From: an uncultured Bizionia sp.
Lineage (GTDB): Bacteria; Bacteroidota; Bacteroidia; Flavobacteriales; Flavobacteriaceae
DNA: 64,000 bases
Assembly (NCBI GenBank): GCA_947496215.1
Contig: CANMCF010000009.1
Coordinates: forward strand, 1-64,000
Direction of reading: 5' to 3'
Of the stretch, positions 51,688 through 61,423 are shown piece after piece (within the stretch, counting starts at the first letter, position 1; the number at the start of each line of letters is the position of its first letter). Position numbers and translations under genes: made by a program. The notes beneath the pieces were generated by a model. The model made no database searches. It was not told the DNA's origin and was given only the letters and a program-made list of their open reading frames with translations.

Positions 51688-54198
51688 CTATTCTATCATT
51701 ACTTTTTTCGTTATTGTCTGCTTACCTGTATTGAACGTAAAGAAGTACAATCCTTTAGTTAGCAATCGTCTTAAATCAACGTTTAATTTCAAAACGCCGT
51801 TGACGGTTTTGTTATTGTTGATTGTTTTTACCAAAATACCATCAAATGTATAGATATTAAAAACAACTTCATTATCTCCTTCCGTTTCTATTTTCATCTC
51901 CATGACACCATTGTTTGGGTTTGGATAGATTGACACTTTTTCCTTCAAATCCCCATCATTTTTATTTTCTACTTCTGGATAGCAAGCTTGCTCAGAAGGT
52001 GAGCGTCTGTCTCCATTTGCGCAATTAGCAGTTACTTGCCATACGAAACATTGATTTACCATTCCAGAAGGTAATGCATAGCTATTCGTTGTTGTTATGA
52101 TTGGAGTAATGGAAACGCCTCCCCCTTTACATCCACAATCTATAGGAGTTGTATTTCCCGATGGTGAATGAACAGTATAAGAAACTGCCCCAGGCACAGG
52201 GTTCCAAGACAACGTAGTCCCAATCACCTGTAAATTGGTAGGAGGTACTGTACTGCAAGGCACTTGATTATTCGGGTTATAACAAGAAGCCCTAGATATC
52301 AAAGATTTATTCCCGCTGGCACAAATGGCAGTAACCTGCCACGCAAAGCAACTATTCATCAACTCACCTGTCATGACATAACTATTCGTCGTCGTCGTCA
52401 TTGGTTCTATATATATTTCTTCACATCCACAATCCGGCCCTTGAGGATCCGATGATGATGTAATAACATATGAAACTGCTCCAGGTACGGGATCCCATGT
52501 TAATGTATTCCCTCCTACTACCTGAAGATTTCCAGGGGCTGAGATTTCGCAAAGAATATCATCTATGACCGAGCAATCCAAATTTGAATTTGAAGCTTTT
52601 TCCAATTTAACTCCTTTACCTGATTTATTGAAATAATGTTCTGTCGTATAACAGACTTCCTCACAAGGAGTTGTAACCTTATGTATTACAACATAGTACT
52701 TTCCTGGTTGCGTAGTAAAATTAAATGAAAAAGGAGCGACTAGGGCTGACGTTGCATTGTATACAACCGAATATGGTCCTGTACCTGGATTTGAACTAGA
52801 AAACACATACCATTGATGAGTCACATTTACATTTTCATATGAATTAAAACCTATGATTTCGATGTTCCCATTCGTATCTTGGGAGGAAGCGAATTCAGCT
52901 TCAAAATAGGAGTTACAACATTCTAATGTAAAGCTATGTGTAAGAGCTGTCCAATCTATACAGTTTTGTGAATTTGCCAAAGCAAGTTTGATTTCATACT
53001 CATAACCAAGCTCGAAATATTTTGATGGATTCAGATTGGCAATTTCTTCAGAAAGATTAACAAGCCCTACTTGAGTTGATGTCCACCCTAAAGTAGCATA
53101 TATATTAAAACCTTGAGCGCTTCCAGTCACTCTTCTCCAAATATCGATATAATAACTATCTTCTCCTTGAGAGGCAGCTCCATCTAAATATACATCTTCA
53201 CCATAACAAAATGTATTTTTTATCGTACCTGATTCATTTTCAAAATTAAAAGCTACTGTAGCATCAAACCCTTGAACAGGAGTCCTTACTTCTTTCCAAG
53301 TATAACAGTTATCCCATATACCATGCTTAATATAATAATTTTTACTTTGATCCAACCAATTAAACGTTGCTGAAGGACCATATTGGATAGGAGATACAGG
53401 ATCTATATCCAATGTGCTTGGATCTCCATCTACAGTATCAGCGTCCAAAACAGAACCTTCAACCGTCGTTTCCATTAATCCCCACCAATGATAACCTGCT
53501 GTAGGGTCATTAGCCGCAACTGTTACACTAAAATTACCATTATTACAGTTTTTATTTAAAGAAAAACTTGGTGATGCATTTTGGTTACAACAGTTTTGTG
53601 TACAGAAATCATCCACTCCTAACACTTCATTCTGCGTAGGAGAACCTGCCACATCTGTATTGAATGCAACCCCAGAAACATTACTGACCAATGCATTCCA
53701 ATCCACAAGAGTACTTCCTGCTGACATCCTCCACTCTCCATTACTATCAAATGGTAAAGCATTCTGAGCATATCTTATTGGCGCAGTACAGATGGTTACC
53801 CAATTATCATTTTCAGTGATTGTTGAATTAGAGACATACTCTGCCCAAAGAGTTTGATTTGATATTGTCCCTTGATAAATTCTTATTTTTGGATACATAG
53901 CAGATGAAGAATTTGGAACTCCATCATCAAGAACCACGTAATCCCAACATAAACAGGTCGCAGAAGCCCCAAGATCTCCTGTATAGTTCACTTCATTATA
54001 TATCCATGATGGATTGGTACTTGGTCCATCTGTTGCTTTTAAATATGGAACTCCATTTACAATACTTGCGTGTTGAGCTTGCCAACTCCCCACACTTGGC
54101 CAGTTACCAACATTATTATTAAAATTTTCACAATTTTGCGCATAACCAGCACAAAAAATGAGTGATGCTAATAGAAGAAAAAAAAATCTATTTTTCAT
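51688..54198 (-). CDS. T9SS-exported repeat protein (left cassette)
   Basis: 836 residues. Signal peptide (FFFLLLASLIFCAGYAQ), a lectin-like or jelly-roll-like N-terminal region, two tandem ~100-residue Cys-containing fibronectin-like repeats (TNLQVIGTTLSWNPVPGAVS, then CFVWQVTANCANGD) and a T9SS type A sorting domain (VSIYPNPNNGVMEM to KGLYFFTFNTGKQTITKKVM). Paralogue of the right-cassette protein. Likely a surface-attached or secreted substrate or adhesin. Confidence 0.88.
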   Translation of the reverse strand: MKNRFFFLLLASLIFCAGYAQNCENFNNNVGNWPSVGSWQAQHASIVNGVPYLKATDGPSTNPSWIYNEVNYTGDLGASATCLCWDYVVLDDGVPNSSSAMYPKIRIYQGTISNQTLWAEYVSNSTITENDNWVTICTAPIRYAQNALPFDSNGEWRMSAGSTLVDWNALVSNVSGVAFNTDVAGSPTQNEVLGVDDFCTQNCCNQNASPSFSLNKNCNNGNFSVTVAANDPTAGYHWWGLMETTVEGSVLDADTVDGDPSTLDIDPVSPIQYGPSATFNWLDQSKNYYIKHGIWDNCYTWKEVRTPVQGFDATVAFNFENESGTIKNTFCYGEDVYLDGAASQGEDSYYIDIWRRVTGSAQGFNIYATLGWTSTQVGLVNLSEEIANLNPSKYFELGYEYEIKLALANSQNCIDWTALTHSFTLECCNSYFEAEFASSQDTNGNIEIIGFNSYENVNVTHQWYVFSSSNPGTGPYSVVYNATSALVAPFSFNFTTQPGKYYVVIHKVTTPCEEVCYTTEHYFNKSGKGVKLEKASNSNLDCSVIDDILCEISAPGNLQVVGGNTLTWDPVPGAVSYVITSSSDPQGPDCGCEEIYIEPMTTTTNSYVMTGELMNSCFAWQVTAICASGNKSLISRASCYNPNNQVPCSTVPPTNLQVIGTTLSWNPVPGAVSYTVHSPSGNTTPIDCGCKGGGVSITPIITTTNSYALPSGMVNQCFVWQVTANCANGDRRSPSEQACYPEVENKNDGDLKEKVSIYPNPNNGVMEMKIETEGDNEVVFNIYTFDGILVKTINNNKTVNGVLKLNVDLRRLLTKGLYFFTFNTGKQTITKKVMIE

Positions 54199-54238
54199 TA
54201 TTAAATTATTTATTGATTCCTACTCTATTTTTATAAAC

Positions 54239-54258
54239 AGGTTTTTCGGGTACCACCT
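54239..54258 (-). promoter_or_regulatory. Conserved leader element (left cassette)
   Basis: Plus-strand AGGTTTTTCGGGTACCACCT, 41 bp upstream of the T9SS gene start, after TACTCTATTTTT. The outer bases differ from AGGC..GCCT at both ends in a compensatory way (AGGT/ACCT), which suggests pairing. Confidence 0.55.
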
Positions 54259-54300
54259 TATTTAAATCGATTCACAAATAAGAGGCATATCATTTTTTTT

Positions 54301-54307
54301 GTTACCC
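54301..54307 (-). promoter_or_regulatory. GGGTAAC motif, candidate ECF sigma promoter (left cassette)
   Basis: Minus-strand GGGTAAC, in a stretch conserved with the right cassette (61424-61430), about 103 bp upstream of the T9SS gene. GGTAAC-like -35 elements are seen with some ECF sigma factors. The cassette encodes an ECF sigma factor. No matching -10 was identified. Confidence 0.35.
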
Positions 54308-54362
54308 AGTAGCTTTAAACTATTTTGAAAATTAAATTGACTATGGATGAAAATCCATATTA

Positions 54363-54420
54363 ATGAATGATGATTTTGCCCTTCTGCTTCTTAAATAAAG
54401 AGTCCCTTTTTGGAAATTAG
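54363..54420 (+). pseudogene. Relic of the ECF sigma factor gene
   Basis: ATGAATGATGATTTTGCCCT at 54363 aligns with the start of the intact sigma gene (ATGAATAATGATGATTTTGT at 61482), one codon shorter, and stops after about 11 codons. The upstream DNA (54200-54362) also aligns with that of the intact gene. The left cassette therefore once had a sigma gene, cut by the duplication junction. Confidence 0.65.
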
Positions 54421-54435
54421 AATTCATAGGAAATC

Positions 54436-54455
54436 TGCGAATAGTACTATTCGCA
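54436..54455. repeat. 20-bp perfect palindrome after the right CHAT gene
   Basis: TGCGAATAGTACTATTCGCA, a perfect palindrome about 35 bp after the stop codon of the CHAT gene on the minus strand. It lies at the junction of the two cassettes and may serve as a terminator. Confidence 0.5.
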
Positions 54456-54490
54456 AGTGATTAAGTTTCTTGAAACACAACAACTAGCAT

Positions 54491-57247
54491 TTAAGCCGAA
54501 GCTAACCTACGTTTTCTTCTTTTGTAGACGATCCAAACTGGCAGTAGCAGCAATAACAATAGGTAGCTTTTGTTTTTTTTCTTGAAGACAGGGGCATCAT
54601 TGCCTATCAATGTTATCGCACTCCAATAGTAAGGTGATGCCTCACTCGTGTTCCCATGCCTTTTCATATAATCCATTTTTGCTAGTCTCAATGCTCCCGA
54701 CTTGGTTTTTCCATCATTCAAATATTCATAAAAGGCATATGTTATTTCATTGTTTGCCTTTAGGTCTATGTCCCATAGTGAGGCCAAGACGCTTTGCGCA
54801 CCTGAATTCACAAAGCCTCTGGCAATGCTCATTACTCCTTCTCCCTTTTTCAATTCTCCACGGGATGTCTTGCATGCACTCAAGACGACCAAATCCGTAG
54901 ATTGGCTTGTAAAGTACATTTCATCCAACATTAATTTATCATCATGAAATGCCAGCCATGGTTCTTCTTCCGAAGAGCCTCCTCCATGTGTAGACAAATG
55001 TATTATCTTGTACTTGCCATAAGCCTCTCTGAATTTTTGCCTTGTTGCATTTTGGTTGGTCACGATCTTTGTTTGCAACTCTTCTTCCAGCTTTTTCACC
55101 TCATCGTCGTATGCAATTAATGATACTAGCATTTCATCCTTGAAATGTGTCGGACTCATGGCAAAATAATTGTTGGAATACTCTCTTTCTATCTTGCTAG
55201 CACTCACTAAGGATGAAAATGAATAAGCATAGCTGATCTCATAAAGGTTGAGCATATATGACTCATTGATTGGGTAATCCCCACTTTTAACTATCAATGG
55301 TTCAAAAGGGATGTTTTGCAATATGCCATCCGCGACTATCAATAGTTTTTTGTTTTCCATAGTTTGCGAAGACTTCTCCATAAACGGCAACAGTTGCCTA
55401 TACAACTTGTAAGCCAACGTCTTATATCTTTTTTCATCATTTTCAGTCACAAATGGTTTCCTTAGATATTCTTGAAACTCTGAAATCCTTTCTCTTAAAA
55501 GGTGGTTTTGCTTTATTTGAAATAAATTTATTTCTTTTTTCGTAATCAAAGAGACATAAGATTTATTTGTGCCTATCTTATACTGTAGCAACACCTGTTC
55601 TTCCTTTAAGTGCTCTTGTACCATCTTGGCATTGTAGACTCGAGCTCCTTTTTTAAAGTTGTGGTATTTTGGAAATGTGGTTTCCAAGGAGTCTATGAAT
55701 TTTGAATATTCATTCTTTTTAGAAAAGATCTCTCTTTTCGTTCGTTCTCTTCCTATATCATCCTGTTTTCTCATTACAAGCAATCTTCCCTTGAGATTGT
55801 TTATAGCATAGAGCAAAGCATATTCTCGTTCCACGACTTCGTCTGGCAAGTTGGCCAATGTCTTGGCGTTTAGATTGGTCACGTTTTCCAAAAGTAATAA
55901 TGCCTTGCTTTTTTCTATGTAATAAAATGCTTTTTCCCTTTGATTTAATTCATAACATGTCTCTATTGTTTTTTGATATAGATTTGATGCTTTTTCTCTC
56001 CAAAAAAGTTTGGAAAAATCCTCTCTACTTTCAAAATAGATGAGATCGACAACCTTATCTGCCAACTCCAAGGTTTCCAATGCATCATCCAAATGATCTT
56101 GATTGTTCTCCTTTTCCCAAAATTGAATCCAAGCATTGGCCTTGTCTGTTAAGTAATCCAATATGTCTTTTTTATGAATTGACAATTCTATGTCTTGAAA
56201 GTTTGGCAATGCTCCATAGTCTTCCTTCGTATTGCCAGTGACTAGGCTTATCGCTTTTTGATAACTGGAAAGAGCCTCCTGGTACTTACCGTTGATAAGA
56301 CAGACATCTCCAATATTGTCGAAGACCTTGGCCCTTTGATCCGATATGTTCCTTGCAAACCCCAACGCTTCTTCAAAGTACCTGATTGCTTCTTCTATGT
56401 TATTTTTCTTTTTATTGGTTACTCCTAGGTTATTTAAACTTTTGGAAATGGATAATGAGTCTTTTAATTGCACACTCAATTGCAATGCTTCTCGATATGT
56501 TTCTATGCTGAGATCATATTCTTCCATCGTATCGTAAAAGCTCCCTAGGTTAAGTTTGAGATCCCTTAAATCCCTTTTAGGGATATCATAGCTTTTACTT
56601 AGAATTTTTATCTTTTCATAATTATGAAAAAACTCTTTTTTGTACTTGACATCATTGAAATCTGCATAGATGGCCAAAACATTCTTGAGTACTTTCAACA
56701 ATCGCTTTTCATCTTTTTTATCTACATATATCAATTCACTTACGGTATAGCAATCCAAAGCCTTCTTATAATCCCCTATAGCTTCGTAAATTCGAGCTTT
56801 CAACCAATTGACCTTGGCCACCCTCACCTCTGTCTTATCGCAGAACCCCAATAGGCTATCACAGGTTTTCAACGCTTTTAAATATGCTCCTTTTTCATAT
56901 TGAAAATTTGCATAGTTGTTAAAGCTACTTTTAAAGAGCGATGGGTCTTCCTTAAAGTATTTCTTCCTTATGCTCGCTGCTTTTTCAGCATTCGATATGG
57001 CCTTGTCTATGTTTACATCTTGCTTGAATAGGTATTTAGCAAACTCGTGATGCACCTCTGCCTTCTTCAATTCTTCATATGTTTTATCATTGGCCAACAT
57101 TTCCTCTATTCCCTTTACTTTTTGAAGTTTTGTCAATGTAGGCAATTCCAATATGGAATCATATGCTGCCCTAGGTTCTTGCTGCGCATGAATAACTGTT
57201 CCAAGAAGCACCATAATTGGAGCTAGCCACTTTTCACATATTTTCAT
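54491..57247 (-). CDS. Periplasmic TPR-CHAT protease, membrane-anchored (right cassette)
   Basis: 918 residues, paralogue of the gene at 46904. Signal peptide (WLAPIMVLLGTVIHAQQ), TPR repeats (~60-420), CHAT domain with His754 (HLSTHGGG) and Cys792 (VVLSACKTSRGE), C-terminal TM helix and basic tail. TPR parts of the two copies have diverged clearly, whereas DNA of the last ~400 bp is nearly the same, which points to gene conversion or strong constraint. CHAT should act in the periplasm; possibly activated by S8 protease processing. This is inference. Confidence 0.88.
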   Translation of the reverse strand: MKICEKWLAPIMVLLGTVIHAQQEPRAAYDSILELPTLTKLQKVKGIEEMLANDKTYEELKKAEVHHEFAKYLFKQDVNIDKAISNAEKAASIRKKYFKEDPSLFKSSFNNYANFQYEKGAYLKALKTCDSLLGFCDKTEVRVAKVNWLKARIYEAIGDYKKALDCYTVSELIYVDKKDEKRLLKVLKNVLAIYADFNDVKYKKEFFHNYEKIKILSKSYDIPKRDLRDLKLNLGSFYDTMEEYDLSIETYREALQLSVQLKDSLSISKSLNNLGVTNKKKNNIEEAIRYFEEALGFARNISDQRAKVFDNIGDVCLINGKYQEALSSYQKAISLVTGNTKEDYGALPNFQDIELSIHKKDILDYLTDKANAWIQFWEKENNQDHLDDALETLELADKVVDLIYFESREDFSKLFWREKASNLYQKTIETCYELNQREKAFYYIEKSKALLLLENVTNLNAKTLANLPDEVVEREYALLYAINNLKGRLLVMRKQDDIGRERTKREIFSKKNEYSKFIDSLETTFPKYHNFKKGARVYNAKMVQEHLKEEQVLLQYKIGTNKSYVSLITKKEINLFQIKQNHLLRERISEFQEYLRKPFVTENDEKRYKTLAYKLYRQLLPFMEKSSQTMENKKLLIVADGILQNIPFEPLIVKSGDYPINESYMLNLYEISYAYSFSSLVSASKIEREYSNNYFAMSPTHFKDEMLVSLIAYDDEVKKLEEELQTKIVTNQNATRQKFREAYGKYKIIHLSTHGGGSSEEEPWLAFHDDKLMLDEMYFTSQSTDLVVLSACKTSRGELKKGEGVMSIARGFVNSGAQSVLASLWDIDLKANNEITYAFYEYLNDGKTKSGALRLAKMDYMKRHGNTSEASPYYWSAITLIGNDAPVFKKKNKSYLLLLLLLPVWIVYKRRKRRLASA

Positions 57248-57332
57248 ATTGGTTTTTTAGAGTTTCGTATTCTATTCTAAAATTAACCAATTAAAATCAG
57301 CTTTTATTGCTCATCCATACATTTTATATTTA

Positions 57333-57362
57333 AAGCAGAGAGCAACTGATTGCTCCCTGCTT
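57333..57362 (-). terminator. Stem-loop after the right-cassette S8 gene
   Basis: AAGCAGAGAGCAA / TTGCTCCCTGCTT (one mismatch) between the S8 and CHAT genes; the trailing bases TTTAAATAT form a weak U-tract. Confidence 0.5.
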
Positions 57363-57403
57363 ATAGTCTAACAAAGTCACCTAAACCTAAATTAAACTAA
57401 AAC

Positions 57404-58672
57404 CTATTCCAATAATGCTGCTCTATGTTTTATATTGTCAAGCCCGGAAGGAAATACAATGCTATTGTCTATCACTTTGTTTTTCAATCCTATTGGCGTC
57501 ACTCCATCGGCATATAATGCTGCACTTCTATAACTTGCATATGCACATGCAAACGATGTACCGCTTACCGTCATGTTCTGACCATTGACAACATATGAGT
57601 AATTTTGACTGGGAGCGGCAATATCCACGCTATTTACCCCGTAATTTGAAAACCAAGTCAAAAAACCCCCATTGTTGTTATTGCTACCAGCGTCCGAATC
57701 AATTACCTCCAAATCCTTCAAACCTGCAATGGCCAAAATGTTTTCTGTACCATAAGAAGACGGGTAATGAGGTGATTCATCATTGTCATTGGTTTCATTA
57801 CCAGCAGAAGTAACCACCAATACCTGGTCTTGAGATTCGCTTAAAAACCTATCGAAGAGTTCTTGATATAGATAACTACCAAAACTCATATTGACAATTT
57901 TCACTTCTGGTTTGCTCAAAGCATATCTGTAACCGCACAATATGAGAAAGGTGCTACTGCTCCCTTCTGCATCAAATACCTTGACAGGCAATATTTGAAA
58001 GGGTATGCCTTCATCATTCAAATTGTCCGCTATGGTTCTTGATATGTAGGTCCCATGATTGTTGTCATCAAATGGATCATTGTCTTCATTAACGAAATCC
58101 CAACCAAAAAAATCCTCTTCATCGGACTTTTCACATTGCTCGTTGTTTCTATTGTTATATAAAAATGGTACAGAAAACCCTCCTTCAACATAATTTACTC
58201 CTGTATCCAATACAGCAATAGTCACATTTTCATTCTCTTGTACCTGCATGTTGATGGCTCCATCTATCGTTCCTCCCAATGTAGAAGGGGTAAAGCTGTT
58301 ATTTTGCAGTTGTACTGCATTGTTAAACAATACTCCATCCAAATCCGGATCATCACTTGCCGTATTTTTTTTCTCTTCAATTGCTGTTTGTGTCGTACTT
58401 AGTGAGAAACTCCATAGTTCCAACGTATCATCCACACAGGAACACTGCTTATAGTTTTCCACTTCATAGGTATTCCTAATTATTGATTTCTCTTCATCTG
58501 TCGTACCTGAATCGTATTTAACTATTAGTTCTCTGGAGCTTTTTACCTTCCCTCCTTTTTCTACTATAATTCCTCCTTCAACACTTAGATCATCCATCTC
58601 CATTGGTTCCTTGCTACAGCAAACCATAATTAACGATGCGAGTAACATCGTCATCATATTTAATTTTTTCAT
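57404..58672 (-). CDS. Subtilisin-like (S8) serine protease lipoprotein (right cassette)
   Basis: 422 residues. Lipoprotein signal with a double Cys (LIMVCCSKEP), propeptide-like segment (KQCSCVDDTLELWSF), S8 domain with Asp (IAVLDTGVNY), His (DDNNHGTYISRT) and Ser (SGTSFACAYASY). Same layout as the left-cassette gene, including the C-x-C before ELW. Anchored in the envelope. It lies after a strong terminator of the T9SS gene. Confidence 0.9.
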   Translation of the reverse strand: MKKLNMMTMLLASLIMVCCSKEPMEMDDLSVEGGIIVEKGGKVKSSRELIVKYDSGTTDEEKSIIRNTYEVENYKQCSCVDDTLELWSFSLSTTQTAIEEKKNTASDDPDLDGVLFNNAVQLQNNSFTPSTLGGTIDGAINMQVQENENVTIAVLDTGVNYVEGGFSVPFLYNNRNNEQCEKSDEEDFFGWDFVNEDNDPFDDNNHGTYISRTIADNLNDEGIPFQILPVKVFDAEGSSSTFLILCGYRYALSKPEVKIVNMSFGSYLYQELFDRFLSESQDQVLVVTSAGNETNDNDESPHYPSSYGTENILAIAGLKDLEVIDSDAGSNNNNGGFLTWFSNYGVNSVDIAAPSQNYSYVVNGQNMTVSGTSFACAYASYRSAALYADGVTPIGLKNKVIDNSIVFPSGLDNIKHRAALLE

Positions 58673-58704
58673 AATATTTAATTTTAGGTTTAGGATTTTT
58701 TATA

Positions 58705-58744
58705 AAAAAGCAGTTTCAATCAAACGTTTTTTGATTGAAACTGC
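58705..58744 (-). terminator. Strong terminator between T9SS protein and S8 genes (right cassette)
   Basis: GCAGTTTCAATCAAA and its complement make a 15-bp stem with a CGTTT loop, followed on the minus strand by TTTTTTATAAAAAA. It should cut most transcripts after the T9SS gene, leaving less S8 and CHAT mRNA. Confidence 0.82.
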
Positions 58745-58753
58745 CTATAATTG

Positions 58754-61312
58754 CTATTCTATCATTACTTTTTTGGTTATTGTTTGTTTCCCTGTATTAA
58801 AAGAGAAAAAATACATTCCTTTGGTAAGTGTAGATCTCAAATTAAGATTTAAACTTAAGACTCCATTGCTGATATCGTAGTTTTCAATGGTTTTAATCAA
58901 AGTCCCATCAAAGTTGTATATGTTCAATATGACACCTTCTTTGGTTTCCGTTTCTACTTTTACGTTCATGATCCCATTGTTAGGATTAGGGTAAATAGAA
59001 ATTCTATCTTTTACTCCTCCATCTGAAACTTCTTTACCATTACCATAACACGCTTGTGATGAAATAGGAGATTTCTCCTCACTTTTACAGATTGCGGTCA
59101 CCTGCCATACAAAACAAGCCTTTTCCAATCCTGCCGGCAATGTATAACTATTGGTGTTTACCGTCACTGGTGCTATTGATACGCCGTTGGAACCTTTACA
59201 TCCACAATCTATTTGTGGTACGTTGCCTGCTGGAGAAGTTATCACATAAGATACTGCTCCTGGTACTGCATTCCATGTCAAAGTTGTACCAGACACTTGA
59301 AGATTGGTTGGTGCCGTTACTTCGCATTCTCCTTTTACATCTGGGCCATAACAAGCTTGTGTGGAAATAGGAGACTTGTCCCCGCTTTTACAAATAGCAG
59401 TTACTTGCCATACAAAGCACTTTTCTGCCAATGAAGCTGGCAAAGTATAACTATTGGTGTTCACCGTCACTGGTGCAATTGATACCCCATTGGAACCTTC
59501 ACAATCACAATCTATTTGTGGTACATTGCCCCCTGGAGACGTTATGATATAAGAAACTGCTCCTGGTACTGGATCCCAGGTTAAAGTGGTACCAGACACT
59601 TGTAGGTTTGTTGGAGGTGTAGCTTCACATTCTTCTTTTACTTCCGGATTGTAACAAGCCTGTGCGGAAATAGGAGATTCTTTCTCATTTTCACAAATGG
59701 CAGTTACTTGCCATACAAAACACTTGTCTGCCAATGAGGCTGGCAAAGTATAACTATTGGTGTTTACCGTAACCGGTGCGATTGATACGCCATTGGAGCC
59801 TTCACAACCGCAATCTATCTGTGGTACATTTCCTCCTGGGGAAGTTATCACATAAGATACAGCTCCTGGCACTGGATCCCAAGTTAAAGTGGTACCTGAT
59901 ACTTGTAGGTTTGTTGGAGGTGTAGCTTCACATTCCGGACAAGTAGAAATAATGATGTCATCAATAGACAACTCTGCTTGGCTAACACCATTCGATGGAT
60001 CAAACATATAAGGAAATACCCATAGTTGAGAATAGTCGGCATCTGGTGTATAGATTAACGAAATGTCCGTCCAAGTATTTAAGTAACTTCCCATGGTCTC
60101 ATTAAAAATATAATCCCCATTTGGATTCCCTGTGATATCACCTGCATTGTTAGTCGCTACTAAATTTACTGTTGCATTGTTCGCTACATTAGGATCTCCC
60201 GAGTTTTTATCGTCTGTTCTTATTCTGAAGCAAATAGAGTAAGACACGCCTTCTTTAAAATCGAAATTGGCAGCAATCCCCTCTCCTTTGTCATTGTAAG
60301 ACCACATCCATGCATACGGATTTGTTCCAAAGCCATTAATGGATGGTGTTCTTTCCGTATCTACCCAATTAGGTACACAACCACTATTAAAAGCGCCATT
60401 ACCGCCACAAGTTGCTTGATTGAAATCTCCATTTACAAGCAAATTGTTTTCTGCATCACAACATGGTGTTGGACACTCTTCTATGTTGATTGTAATATTT
60501 TGACTATAAGGATCTCCACAGGAATCTGTTCCTGTGATAGTAGCCACAAAAGAAGTTAAGGTAGATCCATTTGGCAAACAAAACAATCCATCCAAATTTG
60601 TAAGCACTGGACTAGATGTATTATAAACCGCATTTTGAATATTAGTCGCATTTATATTTATACAATTGGTATCACAAGGGATGGTATAAGTTAAAGTCTC
60701 CGTAACATCTATTTCATCTACCGTTATGGTAGTTGGGTCGACGATACATGGTTGGCAAATGGTCAAATTGGAGACCCTAGCTTCAATTTGAGGATTCGGA
60801 GCAGATGGGTTGGAAGGATAAAACCAAAGGTTGTTGAAATTTTGGCTCGCAGTAAAATTAAATGTATATGTCTGACTATTGTTTCCATTAGCCCAAATAT
60901 TTTGTCCCATTACCGTTTGATTGGGGTTTGGGGTACCAGGAACCGGGTCTCCCGCTCCTCCTTGAACTCCATTTATTGCATTTTGCGTTAAAACAACGTT
61001 CATCATGGAATTGGCATTTGGTATTTGCCCGGTATTGGTCGTTGCATTTATGTTGAACGACACGCAATATTGCTGTCCTTGCACAAAATTGAATCCAGAG
61101 TAGTTTACTCCTTCTCCTATAATACTTTGAGCTCCATTACTGAAGTAAGACCACATCCATACGGAATTGTTTCCCCATGACGGTGTACCATGAGAATTAC
61201 TCCATTGTTGCCCATTGGCGATTTGAATGTTTTGACAATTTCCTTGATTACATTGCGAATAGCTCGTGAGATAGCTTAGTGCAATCAAGAAAAAAAAGAA
61301 TGATTTTTTCAT
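58754..61312 (-). CDS. T9SS-exported repeat protein (right cassette)
   Basis: 852 residues. Signal peptide (FFFFLIALSYLTSYSQ), two carbohydrate-binding-module-like regions (~30-190 and ~290-460, VWMWSYFSNGAQSIIGEGVN and AWMWSYNDKGEGIAANFDF), three tandem 100-residue Cys-containing fibronectin-like repeats (PPTNLQVSGTTLTWDPVPGA, then CFVWQVTAICENEKESPI) and a T9SS type A sorting domain (IYPNPNNGIMNVKVE to KGMYFFSFNTGKQ). Repeats are almost identical at the DNA level. Probably a cell-surface protein. Confidence 0.88.
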   Translation of the reverse strand: MKKSFFFFLIALSYLTSYSQCNQGNCQNIQIANGQQWSNSHGTPSWGNNSVWMWSYFSNGAQSIIGEGVNYSGFNFVQGQQYCVSFNINATTNTGQIPNANSMMNVVLTQNAINGVQGGAGDPVPGTPNPNQTVMGQNIWANGNNSQTYTFNFTASQNFNNLWFYPSNPSAPNPQIEARVSNLTICQPCIVDPTTITVDEIDVTETLTYTIPCDTNCININATNIQNAVYNTSSPVLTNLDGLFCLPNGSTLTSFVATITGTDSCGDPYSQNITINIEECPTPCCDAENNLLVNGDFNQATCGGNGAFNSGCVPNWVDTERTPSINGFGTNPYAWMWSYNDKGEGIAANFDFKEGVSYSICFRIRTDDKNSGDPNVANNATVNLVATNNAGDITGNPNGDYIFNETMGSYLNTWTDISLIYTPDADYSQLWVFPYMFDPSNGVSQAELSIDDIIISTCPECEATPPTNLQVSGTTLTWDPVPGAVSYVITSPGGNVPQIDCGCEGSNGVSIAPVTVNTNSYTLPASLADKCFVWQVTAICENEKESPISAQACYNPEVKEECEATPPTNLQVSGTTLTWDPVPGAVSYIITSPGGNVPQIDCDCEGSNGVSIAPVTVNTNSYTLPASLAEKCFVWQVTAICKSGDKSPISTQACYGPDVKGECEVTAPTNLQVSGTTLTWNAVPGAVSYVITSPAGNVPQIDCGCKGSNGVSIAPVTVNTNSYTLPAGLEKACFVWQVTAICKSEEKSPISSQACYGNGKEVSDGGVKDRISIYPNPNNGIMNVKVETETKEGVILNIYNFDGTLIKTIENYDISNGVLSLNLNLRSTLTKGMYFFSFNTGKQTITKKVMIE
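59028..59927 (-). repeat. Three 300-bp tandem repeats (fibronectin-like modules)
   Basis: A 300-bp period, coding for 100 residues each, runs from about 59028 to 59927. The units differ at only a small number of sites. Recent internal amplification is likely; the left-cassette paralogue has two diverged units. Confidence 0.85.
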
Positions 61313-61362
61313 AATTATAAGGGTTTTATTGATTAATTAAACTCCTACTCTGTTTTTCGAAA

Positions 61363-61382
61363 GGCTTTTCGGATACCGCCTC
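61363..61382 (-). promoter_or_regulatory. Conserved leader element (right cassette)
   Basis: Plus-strand AGGCTTTTCGGATACCGCCT at about 61363, 51 bp upstream of the T9SS gene start, after CTACTCTGTTTTT. Same element as at 54239 and 17632. Confidence 0.55.
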
Positions 61383-61423
61383 TTTTGAATTAATTCACAG
61401 ATAAGAGGGGGTTCTCTTTTTTT

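Noticed and set aside
59028..59927. Tandem 300-bp repeats as a possible CRISPR or satellite array
   Set aside because: The repeats are in frame, 100 codons each, and encode fibronectin-like modules.
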